64,000 nucleotides of DNA from Rhizobium sp. AC27/96 (GTDB lineage Bacteria > Pseudomonadota > Alphaproteobacteria > Rhizobiales > Rhizobiaceae). Position numbers and translations under genes: made by a program. Below, one piece after another: positions 32,855-41,242 of the stretch (its first letter is position 1; the number at the start of each line of letters is the position of its first letter). The notes below the pieces were generated by a model, which saw only the letters and a program-made list of their open reading frames with translations, ran no database searches and was not told the origin of the DNA. The stretch lies in assembly GCF_001692325.1 (NCBI RefSeq), contig NZ_LXKN01000020.1, positions 1 to 64,000 of the forward strand. The letters run 5' to 3'.

Positions 32855-33811
32855 ATGATGAACTCGGTGAAAAAAATTCTTCTCGGCGAACAGGGTCTGG
32901 TGGTGATCTTTGCGATCGCCTTCGTGATCGTCTCGCTCTTCGTTCCGAGCTTCCTGACGGAACGCAACATGCTCGGCCTGCTGCAGTCGGTTGTCACGAT
33001 CGGCATCGTCGCCTGCACGATGATGTTCTGCCTGGCCTCGCGCGATTTCGATCTGTCGGTCGGCTCGACCGTCGCCTTTTCCGGTATGGTCGCCGTCATG
33101 GTGTCGAATGCGACAGGCTCCATCCCTCTTGGCCTGCTGGCCGCGCTGATCTGCGGCGGCTTCGTCGGCGTCATCAATGGCGTGGTGATTGCCAAATTCC
33201 GCATCAACGCGTTGATCACCACGCTGGCGACGATGCAGATCGTTCGCGGGCTTGCGCTGATTGCCTCGGATGGCCGCGCCGTCGGCATCAACGACCCGGC
33301 CTTCTACCAGCTGGCGCTGTCGCGCTTCCTGACCGTGCCGACGCCGATCTGGATCATGGGGCTGCTGTTTATCGTCTTCGGCTTCGTGTTGAACCGCACC
33401 GTCTTCGGCAAGAATACACTGGCGATCGGCGGCAATCCCGAGGCTTCACGGCTTGCAGGCGTCAATGTCGTCAACATGCGCATCTGGATCTTTGCATTGC
33501 AGGGCCTTGTTTGCGCCATTGCCGGCATTCTGCTCGCCTCGCGCATCACCTCGGGTCAGCCAAATGCGGCAACGGGGCTCGAACTCTCCGTCATCTCAGC
33601 CTGTGTGCTTGGCGGCGTATCTCTTGCCGGCGGCCGCGCGGCGATGACCGGTGTAATCGTCGGCGTCCTCATCATGGGCATCGCCGAAAACGTCATGAAC
33701 CTGCTCAACATCCAGGCCTTCTACCAATATCTGGTGCGCGGCTGCATTCTGCTGATTGCCGTTCTGCTTGACAATCTGCGCTCGTCGGCGGCAGGGCATC
33801 GCGCCCGCTAG
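32855..33811 (+). CDS. araH: L-arabinose ABC transporter permease
   Basis: 318 residues with about ten membrane segments, of the BPD_transp_2 family (RbsC/AraH/XylH). Landmarks: ASRDFDLSVGSTVAFSGMVA, NALITTLATMQIVRGLALI and the C-terminal GVIVGVLIMGIAENVMNLLN with YQYLVRGCILLIAVLLDNLR. It forms the homodimeric inner-membrane channel driven by AraG. Substrate identity comes from the adjoining AraF. Confidence 0.92.
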   Translation: MMNSVKKILLGEQGLVVIFAIAFVIVSLFVPSFLTERNMLGLLQSVVTIGIVACTMMFCLASRDFDLSVGSTVAFSGMVAVMVSNATGSIPLGLLAALICGGFVGVINGVVIAKFRINALITTLATMQIVRGLALIASDGRAVGINDPAFYQLALSRFLTVPTPIWIMGLLFIVFGFVLNRTVFGKNTLAIGGNPEASRLAGVNVVNMRIWIFALQGLVCAIAGILLASRITSGQPNAATGLELSVISACVLGGVSLAGGRAAMTGVIVGVLIMGIAENVMNLLNIQAFYQYLVRGCILLIAVLLDNLRSSAAGHRAR

Positions 33812-33921
33812 TCAGGATCAGATTCTCCGGGAGAAGCTTGGCGGACTTGCTGTTGCGCATTGATGCCTGGGCGTGGCGTGCCTCATGATCGTCACCGGGT
33901 CAGCGGAAGGGAGTGCAAGTG

Positions 33922-34698
33922 ATGAGTACGCGTTTGGAGTCGTTGCGGACGACACAGGGCGGCGGCGCGCCCGAGCAGGGAAAGCGCAGCGTGCGCGAGG
34001 AACTGCTGAAGAAACTCATCGGGCAGATTGTCTCGGGCGCTCTGGCGGAGGGCTCGATCCTTCCCAATGAAGCCGAGCTTTCCGAGGTCTACGGCGTCAG
34101 CCGCACCAGCCTGCGCGAGGCCATGCAATATCTGTCGGCGCTGGGAATCGTCCGCTCTCGCACGCGGGCCGGCACCACGGTGCTTCCGCGAGAGAACTGG
34201 AATTACCTGGATCCGCTGGTTCTCGATGCGACCCTGGCACTCAGTAATGATCGCAGCTTCTACGATTCCCTGCTTGACGCTCGGCAAGTGCTCGAGCCCG
34301 CTGCCGCTGCACAGGCGGCCGCCAATGCCACCGCAAAGCAGCTCGCGCAGATCGCCGAGGCGTTCGAGGATATGGTCGCCGCCAATGCCCGCGACAACGA
34401 GGCATGGAGCCAGGCGGATCTGGAGTTTCACACCGCCATCATCAATGCCAGCGGCAATTGGGTTTTCCGTCAATTTGCCACCGCCATCCGCGCAGCCCTG
34501 CTTGCAAGTTTCCGTCTGACCAACCGGGCCAGCCAGTCGCATGAATATGCGATCGCCCGGCATCAGGATGTTCTCGATGCCATCCGCATGCGCCGCCCCG
34601 ACGCTGCTCGCTTCGCCATGGAGCAGTTGATCGGAACGGCCAGGATGGAGCTTAGCGACGCCCTGCGTGCTGCCAAGCCAAAGGAACTGTCGGACTAG
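33922..34698 (+). CDS. FadR-type GntR family regulator of the arabinose genes
   Basis: 258 residues from ATG 33922 behind AGGGA; a GTG three codons earlier is less likely. The winged HTH (about 20-90) has PNEAELSEVYGVSRTSLREA, then an FCD domain with DLEFHTAIINASGNWVFRQF and a later EYAIARHQDVLDAI. It follows araH by 110 bases in the same direction, so it is probably part of the araFGH unit. It is the likely regulator of the divergent epimerase/SDR and araF promoters through the dyad at 30183. The region is E. coli-AraC-free, which fits rhizobial practice. Confidence 0.85.
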   Translation: MSTRLESLRTTQGGGAPEQGKRSVREELLKKLIGQIVSGALAEGSILPNEAELSEVYGVSRTSLREAMQYLSALGIVRSRTRAGTTVLPRENWNYLDPLVLDATLALSNDRSFYDSLLDARQVLEPAAAAQAAANATAKQLAQIAEAFEDMVAANARDNEAWSQADLEFHTAIINASGNWVFRQFATAIRAALLASFRLTNRASQSHEYAIARHQDVLDAIRMRRPDAARFAMEQLIGTARMELSDALRAAKPKELSD

Positions 34699-34761
34699 GC
34701 CGCGATCGCCTGCAAGCAGCCAGAGGCCCGATTTGCGTCCGTGCATCTCAGGCAAAGCGAA

Positions 34762-34792
34762 TTTGACAAACTTTGCCAAAATCAGCTAGCTT
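34762..34792 (+). promoter_or_regulatory. parDE promoter with tandem TTTGnCAAA sites
   Basis: TTTGACAAA (34762-34770) and TTTGCCAAA (34772-34780) are adjacent near-palindromes. The first contains a consensus -35, TTGACA (34763), with TAGCTT (34787) 18 bases on as -10. Binding of the ParD antitoxin here would give the usual autorepression. Confidence 0.6.
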
Positions 34793-34813
34793 GGAGGCAA
34801 TATGGAGGTTCGA

Positions 34814-35068
34814 ATGGCCACGATGAACGTATCCCTGCCGGATCCGATGAAGGATTGGGTCGAGGCGCAAGCCAGGACCGGGCGATATTCCAATGCCAGT
34901 GACTATGTGCGCGACCTTATTCGCCGGGACCAGGCGCGCAGTGACAAGATTGCCGCCATGCAACGCTTCGTCGACGATGGTCTGAACAGCGGCGTTGGCA
35001 GCCGGTCGAAGGACGAGCTCTTTGCCGCGGCGGTTACGCGTGCGGAAACGACGCGCGACAGCAAATAA
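34814..35068 (+). CDS. parD: ParD-family (CopG-like) antitoxin
   Basis: 84 residues from ATG 34814, with GGAGG just upstream; an ATG four codons earlier overlaps that site. A ribbon-helix-helix N-terminus (MNVSLPDPMKDWVEAQARTG, then RYSNASDYVRDLIRRDQAR) binds DNA, and an acidic/basic C-terminus wraps the toxin. The stop shares one base with the toxin's ATG. It neutralises the ParE-like toxin and represses its own promoter. Confidence 0.88.
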   Translation: MATMNVSLPDPMKDWVEAQARTGRYSNASDYVRDLIRRDQARSDKIAAMQRFVDDGLNSGVGSRSKDELFAAAVTRAETTRDSK

Positions 35069-35361
35069 TGGCCTTTATCCTTTCTGCCGCAGCGGAAGAG
35101 GACGTCATTGCGATCGCCGAGCAAGGTGTCCACATGTTTGGATTGGCTCAAGCCAGGCGTTACCATGACGAGCTTTTCGCCGTGCTGGACCTGATTGCCG
35201 AAAGCCCGCGAATGGCACGCGAGCGAGAAGAAATTTCGCCGCCGGTCAGGATACATCCATTCAAAGCCCATCTCGTCGTCTACCGGATCGAAGAAAGCAG
35301 CGCCATTTTCGTGATCAGAATACGCCATGGACATGAAGACTGGATCGGCGATCCCGCCTAA
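35068..35361 (+). CDS. parE: ParE/RelE-superfamily toxin
   Basis: 97 residues. It has the RelE/ParE fold pattern: an N-terminal strand FILSAAAEEDVIAIAEQG, two helices (GLAQARRYHDELFAVLDLIA), then FKAHLVVYRIEESSAIFVIR IRHG and the ending DWIGDPA. The Arg/His-rich RIRHGHEDW tail is typical of ParE proteins, which inhibit DNA gyrase. Its ATG overlaps the antitoxin stop by one base, so the two are translated together. A repeat element begins directly after its stop codon. Confidence 0.88.
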   Translation: MAFILSAAAEEDVIAIAEQGVHMFGLAQARRYHDELFAVLDLIAESPRMAREREEISPPVRIHPFKAHLVVYRIEESSAIFVIRIRHGHEDWIGDPA

Positions 35362-35425
35362 AGCATTTCCAGCAAAAGTGCGCAGCGGTTTTCCGTCCGG
35401 AAATGCGTAAAAACAAAGAGATAGA
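35362..35425. repeat. Rhizobial intergenic palindromic repeat element
   Basis: From AGCATTTCCAGCAAAAGTGC to the AACAAAGAGATAGAG end, with GCATTTCC (35363-35370) pairing with GGAAATGC (35399-35406) and a conserved GCGCAGCGGTTTTCCGTCC middle. I recognise this as a sequence scattered in many copies between genes in Rhizobium and relatives. It starts at the parE stop codon. Only one copy is visible in this window. Confidence 0.6.
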
Positions 35426-35460
35426 GCCCTTTCACGATTCGAAGAAAAGCGAAAGGGCTC
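35424..35460 (-). terminator. Hairpin terminator at the end of the LysR gene
   Basis: GAGCCCTTTC (35424-35433) pairs with GAAAGGGCTC (35451-35460). On the minus strand it follows immediately after the LysR stop codon at 35462-35460 and leads into TATCTCTTTGTTTTT. It may also stop parDE transcripts. Confidence 0.65.
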
Positions 35461-36347
35461 TAGGAGCCGCTTTCGAGGCTCCGCATTTCGGCATCCATCC
35501 AGCTGCAGAATTGTCGGACGGCTCTCGATTCGGAGCGGCGCTGGTAGCGATATGTTCCGGTCTCGACCGGCTTATATCCGGGCAGGATGACAAGCGCGCC
35601 CGATTTCATTTCCCGGCCTGTGAGAATCGTCGGTGCCAGCACCGTCCCGAGACCGGCAACGCAAGCGTGCAGCGCCGCATCGTCCGTGTCGAAAGCATGG
35701 GCGAGGGAAAGGCTCGACAGCGGAATGTCAGATGCTTCGCACCAGAGCTTCCAGTCCCAATTTCCGACGGAGCATTGAAGTGCCGGTATGTCTGAAATGG
35801 CGATTTCCCGACGATTGGCGGCCTTTACCAGCAAGCTCGGAGAAATGACGGGACGGCGCAGGTCGCTTGCAAGAAAGTCCCAGCCCTCGGCTGCTTCCGC
35901 CGCCCGGAAATAGCGGATGCTGACATCGGAGTCGGGAACGACCGGGAAGCCCCGCGCGGAACTCGTCTCCACGCGAACGCGCACCTGCGGGCAGAGCGTG
36001 CGAAAACGATCAAGCGACGGGATGAGCCAGCGCAGCGCGAGCGATGTGGTCGCGTGGACGCTGATCTCGTTTTCATCGCGGTAAAGGGCATCCGCCGAAC
36101 GCTCGATGAGCCCGATCGCCGGCGCCACCTGCTGGTAGAACCGCAGTCCCAGGTCGGTGAGGGAGACGGTGTTGTTGCCCCGGTGGAAGAAGTTCACCCC
36201 GAGCTCATCCTCGAGCTTCCTGAGCTGGTGGCTGACCGCGCCGGATGTAACCCCAAGTTCGGCGCCCGCGGCCGTCAGGCTGCCGGTGCGGGCTACGATC
36301 GCGAATACCCTGATGGCATTAAGGGAGATGCGATGCTTTTCCAGCAT
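35460..36347 (-). CDS. LysR-family regulator, GcvA type
   Basis: 295 residues. The HTH (about 6-65) has LNAIRVFAIVARTGSLTAAG and LGVTSGAVSHQLRKLEDELG. The effector domain has VRVRVETSSARGFPVVPDSD VSIRYF and HACVAGLGTVLAPTIL. It is divergent from the MFS gene at 36591 and may control it. Its stop codon abuts a hairpin terminator. Nothing in the sequence identifies the effector. Confidence 0.85.
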   Translation of the reverse strand: MLEKHRISLNAIRVFAIVARTGSLTAAGAELGVTSGAVSHQLRKLEDELGVNFFHRGNNTVSLTDLGLRFYQQVAPAIGLIERSADALYRDENEISVHATTSLALRWLIPSLDRFRTLCPQVRVRVETSSARGFPVVPDSDVSIRYFRAAEAAEGWDFLASDLRRPVISPSLLVKAANRREIAISDIPALQCSVGNWDWKLWCEASDIPLSSLSLAHAFDTDDAALHACVAGLGTVLAPTILTGREMKSGALVILPGYKPVETGTYRYQRRSESRAVRQFCSWMDAEMRSLESGS

Positions 36348-36590
36348 GAATTTTTCTCAAGCTCCCCTCAAATTCCTCGTTTGAGTGCCGTCCGAAAATC
36401 AAGCACAAGCTGGCGCATAAAGCCGCTCAGAATAAGCGATATGCTCGAGAAGATCCACGCCAATGCCAGAGCCATAGCATGAGCGGGGACCGAAGCAGCA
36501 TTAATTTCTTTATTCTTGGCGATTGAGGAAGACGCCGCCTTTTCCTTGTTTTGGCGGAAACAAAAAACTACTCGTTTCCAAAGGTTCCTG

Positions 36591-37841
36591 ATGCCTTCCC
36601 TTCCACACCGCTATCGCGACTTGATCGTGTGTTCCGCACCGATTGCCCGGATGCCGTTCCGCTCGCCGACAGCCCGTGTCGTTGCGGCACTGTCACTCAC
36701 CCAGCTCATCGGCTGGGGCGCGACCTTCTACCTGCCGGCGGTCACCGGCCCGGCAATGGCCGCAGAGTTGGCCATGGCGCTCCCCATGGTCATGGCAGGG
36801 CCGACGGTCATGCTTGTCGTCATGGCCATCGTGTCCTGGCCGCTGAGCACCATCTTCGAGCGCCACGGCGCACGCCCGGTCATGGCTTTCGGATCTCCTC
36901 TTGGCGCCGCCGGCTTGCTGATCATGGGCCTAGCCTATGGCCCGGTGTCCTATATCCTGTCGTGGACCATTCTCGGCCTGGCCGGCGCCTGCATGCTAAC
37001 CACACCGGCGCAGATCGCGGTAACCGAGATCGCCGGTGAAAAAGCACGCCAGGCGCTCGGCGTGCTCATTCTGGCGGGTGGGCTGACCTCCACCATCGTC
37101 TGGCCACTGACCGGACTTTTGCAGGATCAATGGGGCTGGCGCACGACGACCCTGACCTATGCCGCAGCCATGCTGTTTGTCTGCATGCCGCTGCATTGGC
37201 TCACGCTTGCACGCCGGCCCCGGGAGCAATCGGCAGCTAAGGCGACAAGCGAGCCCGCCCCCATCGACAGGCCGAGTTTCCTCCTACTGGCCATGAGCTT
37301 TGCCGGCAACGGCTTCATAACCTGGGGATTTGCCCTCACCATCATCATCCTGTTCGAGGCAGCGGGCCTCGATCACGCCAGTGCGTTGACGGCCGCAGCC
37401 TTCATTGGCATTGCGCGATGGGCCGGGCGCGGGGTCGATTTTCTCGGCGGCCGGCGCTGGTCCGGCTTCCTGACCGGCCTTGTCGCCTCTGCCCTGTTTC
37501 CGCTGAGCTTCGCCGTCCTTCTCCTGACCAGCAGCTTTGCCGGCGCCATGCTCTTCGCATTGCTCTACGGCATTGCCAGCGGCGTCACCGCGGTTACCCG
37601 CGCCACGCTGCCGTTGCAGATCTTCCCCAGTGATACCTATGCCCGCGCATCGGCACAGCTGGCGGTGCCGCTCAATCTCTCCTATGCCGCTGCCCCGCCT
37701 CTCTTTACCGCCATCATGACGTATTGGGGTCCCCACGCCGCCCTGTGGCTGGCCCTGGCCATATCGATCGTCGCCTTCGGGACACTTCTCGGTCTTTCGT
37801 TGCTGCACAACCAAACGAAACAGGCATCGCAGGCGAATTGA
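36591..37841 (+). CDS. MFS transporter
   Basis: 416 residues from ATG 36591 (MPSLPHRYRDL) after AAAGG; other in-frame starts are 36516 and 36651, and the last would also keep all helices. About 12 membrane segments are visible: LTQLIGWGATFYLPAVTGPA in the first, ERHGARPVMAFG in loop 2-3, and IASGVTAVTRATLPLQIF in the second half. The LIGWGATFYLPA opening resembles the YfcJ/oxalate-formate-like arabinose-efflux-permease group, but I cannot name a substrate. It is divergent from the GcvA-type LysR. An imperfect hairpin follows the stop, and 190 bases later the aldehyde dehydrogenase begins. Confidence 0.82.
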   Translation: MPSLPHRYRDLIVCSAPIARMPFRSPTARVVAALSLTQLIGWGATFYLPAVTGPAMAAELAMALPMVMAGPTVMLVVMAIVSWPLSTIFERHGARPVMAFGSPLGAAGLLIMGLAYGPVSYILSWTILGLAGACMLTTPAQIAVTEIAGEKARQALGVLILAGGLTSTIVWPLTGLLQDQWGWRTTTLTYAAAMLFVCMPLHWLTLARRPREQSAAKATSEPAPIDRPSFLLLAMSFAGNGFITWGFALTIIILFEAAGLDHASALTAAAFIGIARWAGRGVDFLGGRRWSGFLTGLVASALFPLSFAVLLLTSSFAGAMLFALLYGIASGVTAVTRATLPLQIFPSDTYARASAQLAVPLNLSYAAAPPLFTAIMTYWGPHAALWLALAISIVAFGTLLGLSLLHNQTKQASQAN

Positions 37842-38032
37842 ATTCAGAGGCGAATACATCTTCGCCTCCGCCATCAAACCACTGCATCAAGGCGTCGCGG
37901 AATTTATCCAAAATCGATATGAATTCATTCCATTTATGTGGATTGTTATATGACCGAATGAATTGCATCCATGGGGCATCCAGCCGGCAGGCTTGAAAGT
38001 TCGTTTCTTTTCGCGTGCGGGGAGGTGCCCAG

Positions 38033-39463
38033 ATGACGATGAATGCTGACGTTCCACTTTACATCGGCGGCAGCTGGCGGAGGACTGCGGAGACCTTGCC
38101 GATCATCAATCCGGCGACCGAGGAGATTATCGGAACTGTCGCCGTTGCCGGGCCGCAGGATCTTGAGGATGCGCTGGCCGCTGCAGCCGATGGATTTCGC
38201 AGCTGGAGCCGCACCTCACCATGGAAGCGGTCGGAAATTATCCTGAAGGCTTGTGCGCTCATGCGCGAGCGGTCGGAGGACATCGCTCGATCGATCACGG
38301 TTGAAAACGGCAAGTCGCTTTCCGAGGCGCGGCTCGAGGTCATTCGCGGCTGCGAGTTCTTCGAATGGGATGCCGGCGAATGCGTCAGGCTTTATGGCCG
38401 CGTCATCCCGAGCGAGCCGGGCATCCGCTATACCGTCGTTCACGAACCCATCGGTCCTGTCGCGGCCTTTTCGCCTTGGAATTTTCCGATGAGCCAGCCG
38501 GCGCGCAAGATTGCCGGCGCTATTGCCTCCGGCTGCTCGGTCATCATGAAGGCTTCGGAGGAAACGCCAAGCGGGGTGATGCATATTGCCAAAGCATTTG
38601 AGGATGCCGGCCTGCCGGCGGGTGTGTTGAACCTCGTCTTCGGCATTCCAGCGCAAATATCCGAATTCCTCATCCCTCGGCACGAGATCCGGATGATCGC
38701 CTTCACCGGCTCCACCGCCGTTGGCAAACATCTGACCGAGATTGCCGCCCGCCACATGAAGCCGGCTCTGATGGAACTCGGCGGCCACGCCCCTGTGATT
38801 GTCTGCGATGACACCGATCCGGTCGCGGCCGGTATCCTCTGTGCCAGCCGCAAATACCGCAATTCCGGCCAGGTCTGCACCTCGCCGACGCGCTTCTTCG
38901 TCCATGAGAGCATCTATGAGCGCTTTACCCAAGCTTTCGTGGAAAAGGCTCAGTCGATCAAAGTCGGTGACGGTCTCGACCCGGCAACGCAGATGGGCCC
39001 CGTCGCCAACGGCCGCCGCATCGAGGCGCTGCAGGCGCTGGTCGATGATGGTCGCGCGAGAGGTGCCAGGATCCTTTGTGGCGGCCACAGGCTGGAAAGG
39101 CGCGGTTACTTCTTCGCCCCGACGGCAATCGCCGAGCTGCCCGATGATGCCCGCGCGATGCGCGAAGAACCCTTCGGTCCGTTGGCGCTGATCAACCCGG
39201 TCCGCTCCATCGACGAGGCGCTTGAAAAAGCAAATTCACTGCCTTTCGGCCTTGCGGCCTACGGATTTACCCGTTCGGCCGCCAATGTCGACAGGATCGT
39301 GACGTGCCTTGAGGCTGGTAATGTCTCGATCAACACACTCGAAGCATCCCGTGCCGAAACGCCGTTCGGTGGTGTGAAGGAAAGCGGCCTTGGCCGCGAG
39401 GGTGGAAGCGAGGGTATCCTCCACTATATGATCGTCAAGAACATCTCGCATCTCATAGAGTGA
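38033..39463 (+). CDS. Aldehyde dehydrogenase, probable alpha-ketoglutarate semialdehyde dehydrogenase
   Basis: 476 residues from ATG 38033 behind GGGAGG. The ALDH catalytic set is complete: Asn150 in PWNFP, Lys173 in IMKASEETP, FTGSTAVG (224-231), Glu248 in MELGGHAPVIV and nucleophile Cys282 in SGQVCTSPTRFFVH. The stretches MELGGHAPVIV and GQVC-SPTRF-VH closely match what I recall of Azospirillum alpha-ketoglutaric semialdehyde dehydrogenase, the last step of non-phosphorylative L-arabinose oxidation; succinate or other semialdehydes are alternatives. It is convergent with the 3-hydroxyanthranilate operon, so a role on a muconate semialdehyde is a second option. NAD(P)+ dependent, cytoplasmic. 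Confidence 0.82.
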   Translation: MTMNADVPLYIGGSWRRTAETLPIINPATEEIIGTVAVAGPQDLEDALAAAADGFRSWSRTSPWKRSEIILKACALMRERSEDIARSITVENGKSLSEARLEVIRGCEFFEWDAGECVRLYGRVIPSEPGIRYTVVHEPIGPVAAFSPWNFPMSQPARKIAGAIASGCSVIMKASEETPSGVMHIAKAFEDAGLPAGVLNLVFGIPAQISEFLIPRHEIRMIAFTGSTAVGKHLTEIAARHMKPALMELGGHAPVIVCDDTDPVAAGILCASRKYRNSGQVCTSPTRFFVHESIYERFTQAFVEKAQSIKVGDGLDPATQMGPVANGRRIEALQALVDDGRARGARILCGGHRLERRGYFFAPTAIAELPDDARAMREEPFGPLALINPVRSIDEALEKANSLPFGLAAYGFTRSAANVDRIVTCLEAGNVSINTLEASRAETPFGGVKESGLGREGGSEGILHYMIVKNISHLIE

Positions 39464-39524
39464 GCGCGCGTCTCTTCCATCGGCACGTGCTAGCGGGACG
39501 CCGATGAGGGAGAGCGCATGGCGG

Positions 39525-40418
39525 TCAGCGCCCTTTGATCATCGCCAGCAGCGCTTGAGAAAGAACCGTCTCTTCGCTTCGCAATTCCATGAGGATATCG
39601 AAGTGATTGCGGCCGGATATTTCGAGCGTTTGCAGCGGATAGCCAAGTTCGCTCCAAGCCTCGGCGAATGCGGTTGATTGGCGCTTGAAGCCCGGAGCTT
39701 CCTTCTCCGCCCAGACCACCAGTATCGGGCATCCAAGCGGTGGCAGATGCCGAATGGGGCTCAAACTATCCACCTGCTGCTCATCGAGCGAAAGCCATTC
39801 CTGCGGAAAGCTGGCGGCCAGCGGTGCAAGCTCGAACAGGCCGCTCATCGGCAGGGCTGACTTGACGACGTTTACAGGGACACCAAACTCTTCGTGCCAT
39901 CCGCCTCCCAGCAGCATGCCGGTGAGGTGACCGCCAGCCGAGCTGCCGCCGATATGGATGCGGTCGCGATCGATGCCATAGCGGCCGGCATTCTGCCAGA
40001 GGAAGGCGAGAGCGCTGCGTACTTCGCGGACGATCTCGGAGAGGCTGACGGTCGGCGCAAGGCGATAATCGACGACAGCCGTCATGATGCCGGCCTTGGC
40101 GAGCATTCCGGCCATCATCGCGGAATCGTGCTTGGATAGTGCCCGCCAATAGCCGCCATGAACGAAGAGGAATACGGGGCGTAGTCCGTCGGCAGTCTCG
40201 GGTCCGAAAATGTCGAGCGTCTGATTGCTTTCGCGATCATAAATGATATCGGCAAAGCGGAGCCAGTCACCGCGTACCTCGTCCGAGGTCTCACGATAGG
40301 CACGCATTTCCTCAGGGAAATTGTCACCGACGGTGGCACGCGCATTGTAATCGACATCAAGCCGTTCTCGCGGCCAGGTCCCCTCTGATATCAGCGCGCT
40401 GGCGAAACGGTTCATCAT
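39525..40418 (-). CDS. Alpha/beta hydrolase, arylformamidase (kynurenine formamidase)-like
   Basis: 297 residues from ATG 40418 after CAGGAG. It has an esterase/lipase-type oxyanion motif HGGYW (87-91), nucleophile Ser160 in GGSSAGGHL, and a late His in GRNHFDIL. The N-terminal RLDVDYNARATV and the HGGYWRALSK segment are typical of the arylformamidase branch, which hydrolyses N-formyl anilines such as N-formylkynurenine. It is the last gene of the nine-gene operon containing 3-hydroxyanthranilate dioxygenase, which supports a tryptophan-type aromatic amide substrate. The exact amide is unknown. Confidence 0.8.
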   Translation of the reverse strand: MMNRFASALISEGTWPRERLDVDYNARATVGDNFPEEMRAYRETSDEVRGDWLRFADIIYDRESNQTLDIFGPETADGLRPVFLFVHGGYWRALSKHDSAMMAGMLAKAGIMTAVVDYRLAPTVSLSEIVREVRSALAFLWQNAGRYGIDRDRIHIGGSSAGGHLTGMLLGGGWHEEFGVPVNVVKSALPMSGLFELAPLAASFPQEWLSLDEQQVDSLSPIRHLPPLGCPILVVWAEKEAPGFKRQSTAFAEAWSELGYPLQTLEISGRNHFDILMELRSEETVLSQALLAMIKGR

Positions 40419-40435
40419 TTTCTCCTGAAGGGGTC

Positions 40436-41242
40436 TCAAAGAACGAGGCCGGCGGCCCGGTTTTCGATCAGTCTGACAATATTGAGTGCAGTCATTTCCG
40501 AGGACTTCGGGTTGGTCGCCAGAGGCCGGTTCTGCAGGCGGATTTCGAGCAAGCCGAAATCGCCTTCGGCCCGGATTTCGTGGGCATTGAACCGAGCGTT
40601 CGGGTCGGCAACCAACGTCACCCGCGTCCGGTCGAGGCCGATGCCGGCAAGCGAGGTGATGACAGCGACATTGGCATTCTGCGGAAAGCGATCGGCCGCC
40701 TCCCGTGCCGATCCCTCGAAAAAGGCGAGGGGCTCCCGTAGCGCGTCGAGATCGCAGAGCGTCTCAGCTGGCGTCCCGCGCCAAGCCTTTGGCGGCTTGA
40801 TGATGCGGTGCTCAACATCCGTGAGATTGAGCCTGGAGGCTGCTGCCAGCGCATCGACACCGCCGAGCGCGCCCGGAGGCACAAGTAATTTCCGTCCCTT
40901 CGCTTCTGCCAGGGTTACCAGCTCCGAAAGTGCTGCTTCATCGATCAAGCCCGAGGTCGAGGAGACGGCAAAGTCCATGCCGGCGGCGAAGGCTGCGCGG
41001 CCGAAGGGTAGCACGCTGTCTCGCCCTGCCGCCTCAACGACCAGCGTCGCGCCCGTTGCGGCAAGGTCGCCGGGTTCTACAATCAGCCGCGCCCCTGCGG
41101 GCAGGTCGGCGCGTTTACGTTCGGGATCGCGGACGGCGACGGCGACGATTGCAACAGAAGAGTTGCGCTCGGCCAAAAGTGTGGCCACACGCTGGTTGAT
41201 CGCACCCCAGCCGACAAGACAGATCGCTTCAGATTCCGACAT
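40436..41242 (-). CDS. Aspartate dehydrogenase-like NAD(P)-dependent oxidoreductase
   Basis: 268 residues. A Rossmann N-terminus (CLVGWGAINQRVATLLAERN) and the family blocks VPPGALGGVDALAAA, FPQNANVAVITSLAGIG and NPKSSEMTALNIVRLIENR match L-aspartate dehydrogenase (NadX/COG1712). These enzymes interconvert L-aspartate and iminoaspartate; iminoaspartate feeds quinolinate and NAD synthesis. Because it is coded in an operon with 3-hydroxyanthranilate dioxygenase, whose product can also cyclise to quinolinate, either a NAD link or reductive/oxidative deamination of a ring-cleavage amine is possible. Its start lies 14 bases inside livF and it ends 17 bases before the hydrolase gene. Confidence 0.85.
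   Translation of the reverse strand: MSESEAICLVGWGAINQRVATLLAERNSSVAIVAVAVRDPERKRADLPAGARLIVEPGDLAATGATLVVEAAGRDSVLPFGRAAFAAGMDFAVSSTSGLIDEAALSELVTLAEAKGRKLLVPPGALGGVDALAAASRLNLTDVEHRIIKPPKAWRGTPAETLCDLDALREPLAFFEGSAREAADRFPQNANVAVITSLAGIGLDRTRVTLVADPNARFNAHEIRAEGDFGLLEIRLQNRPLATNPKSSEMTALNIVRLIENRAAGLVL

Noticed and set aside
37842..38032. GAGGCGAA/TTCGCCTC hairpin and a 9-base dyad before the aldehyde dehydrogenase
   Set aside because: The hairpin lacks a T-run and the dyad arms are far apart; too weak to list as features.
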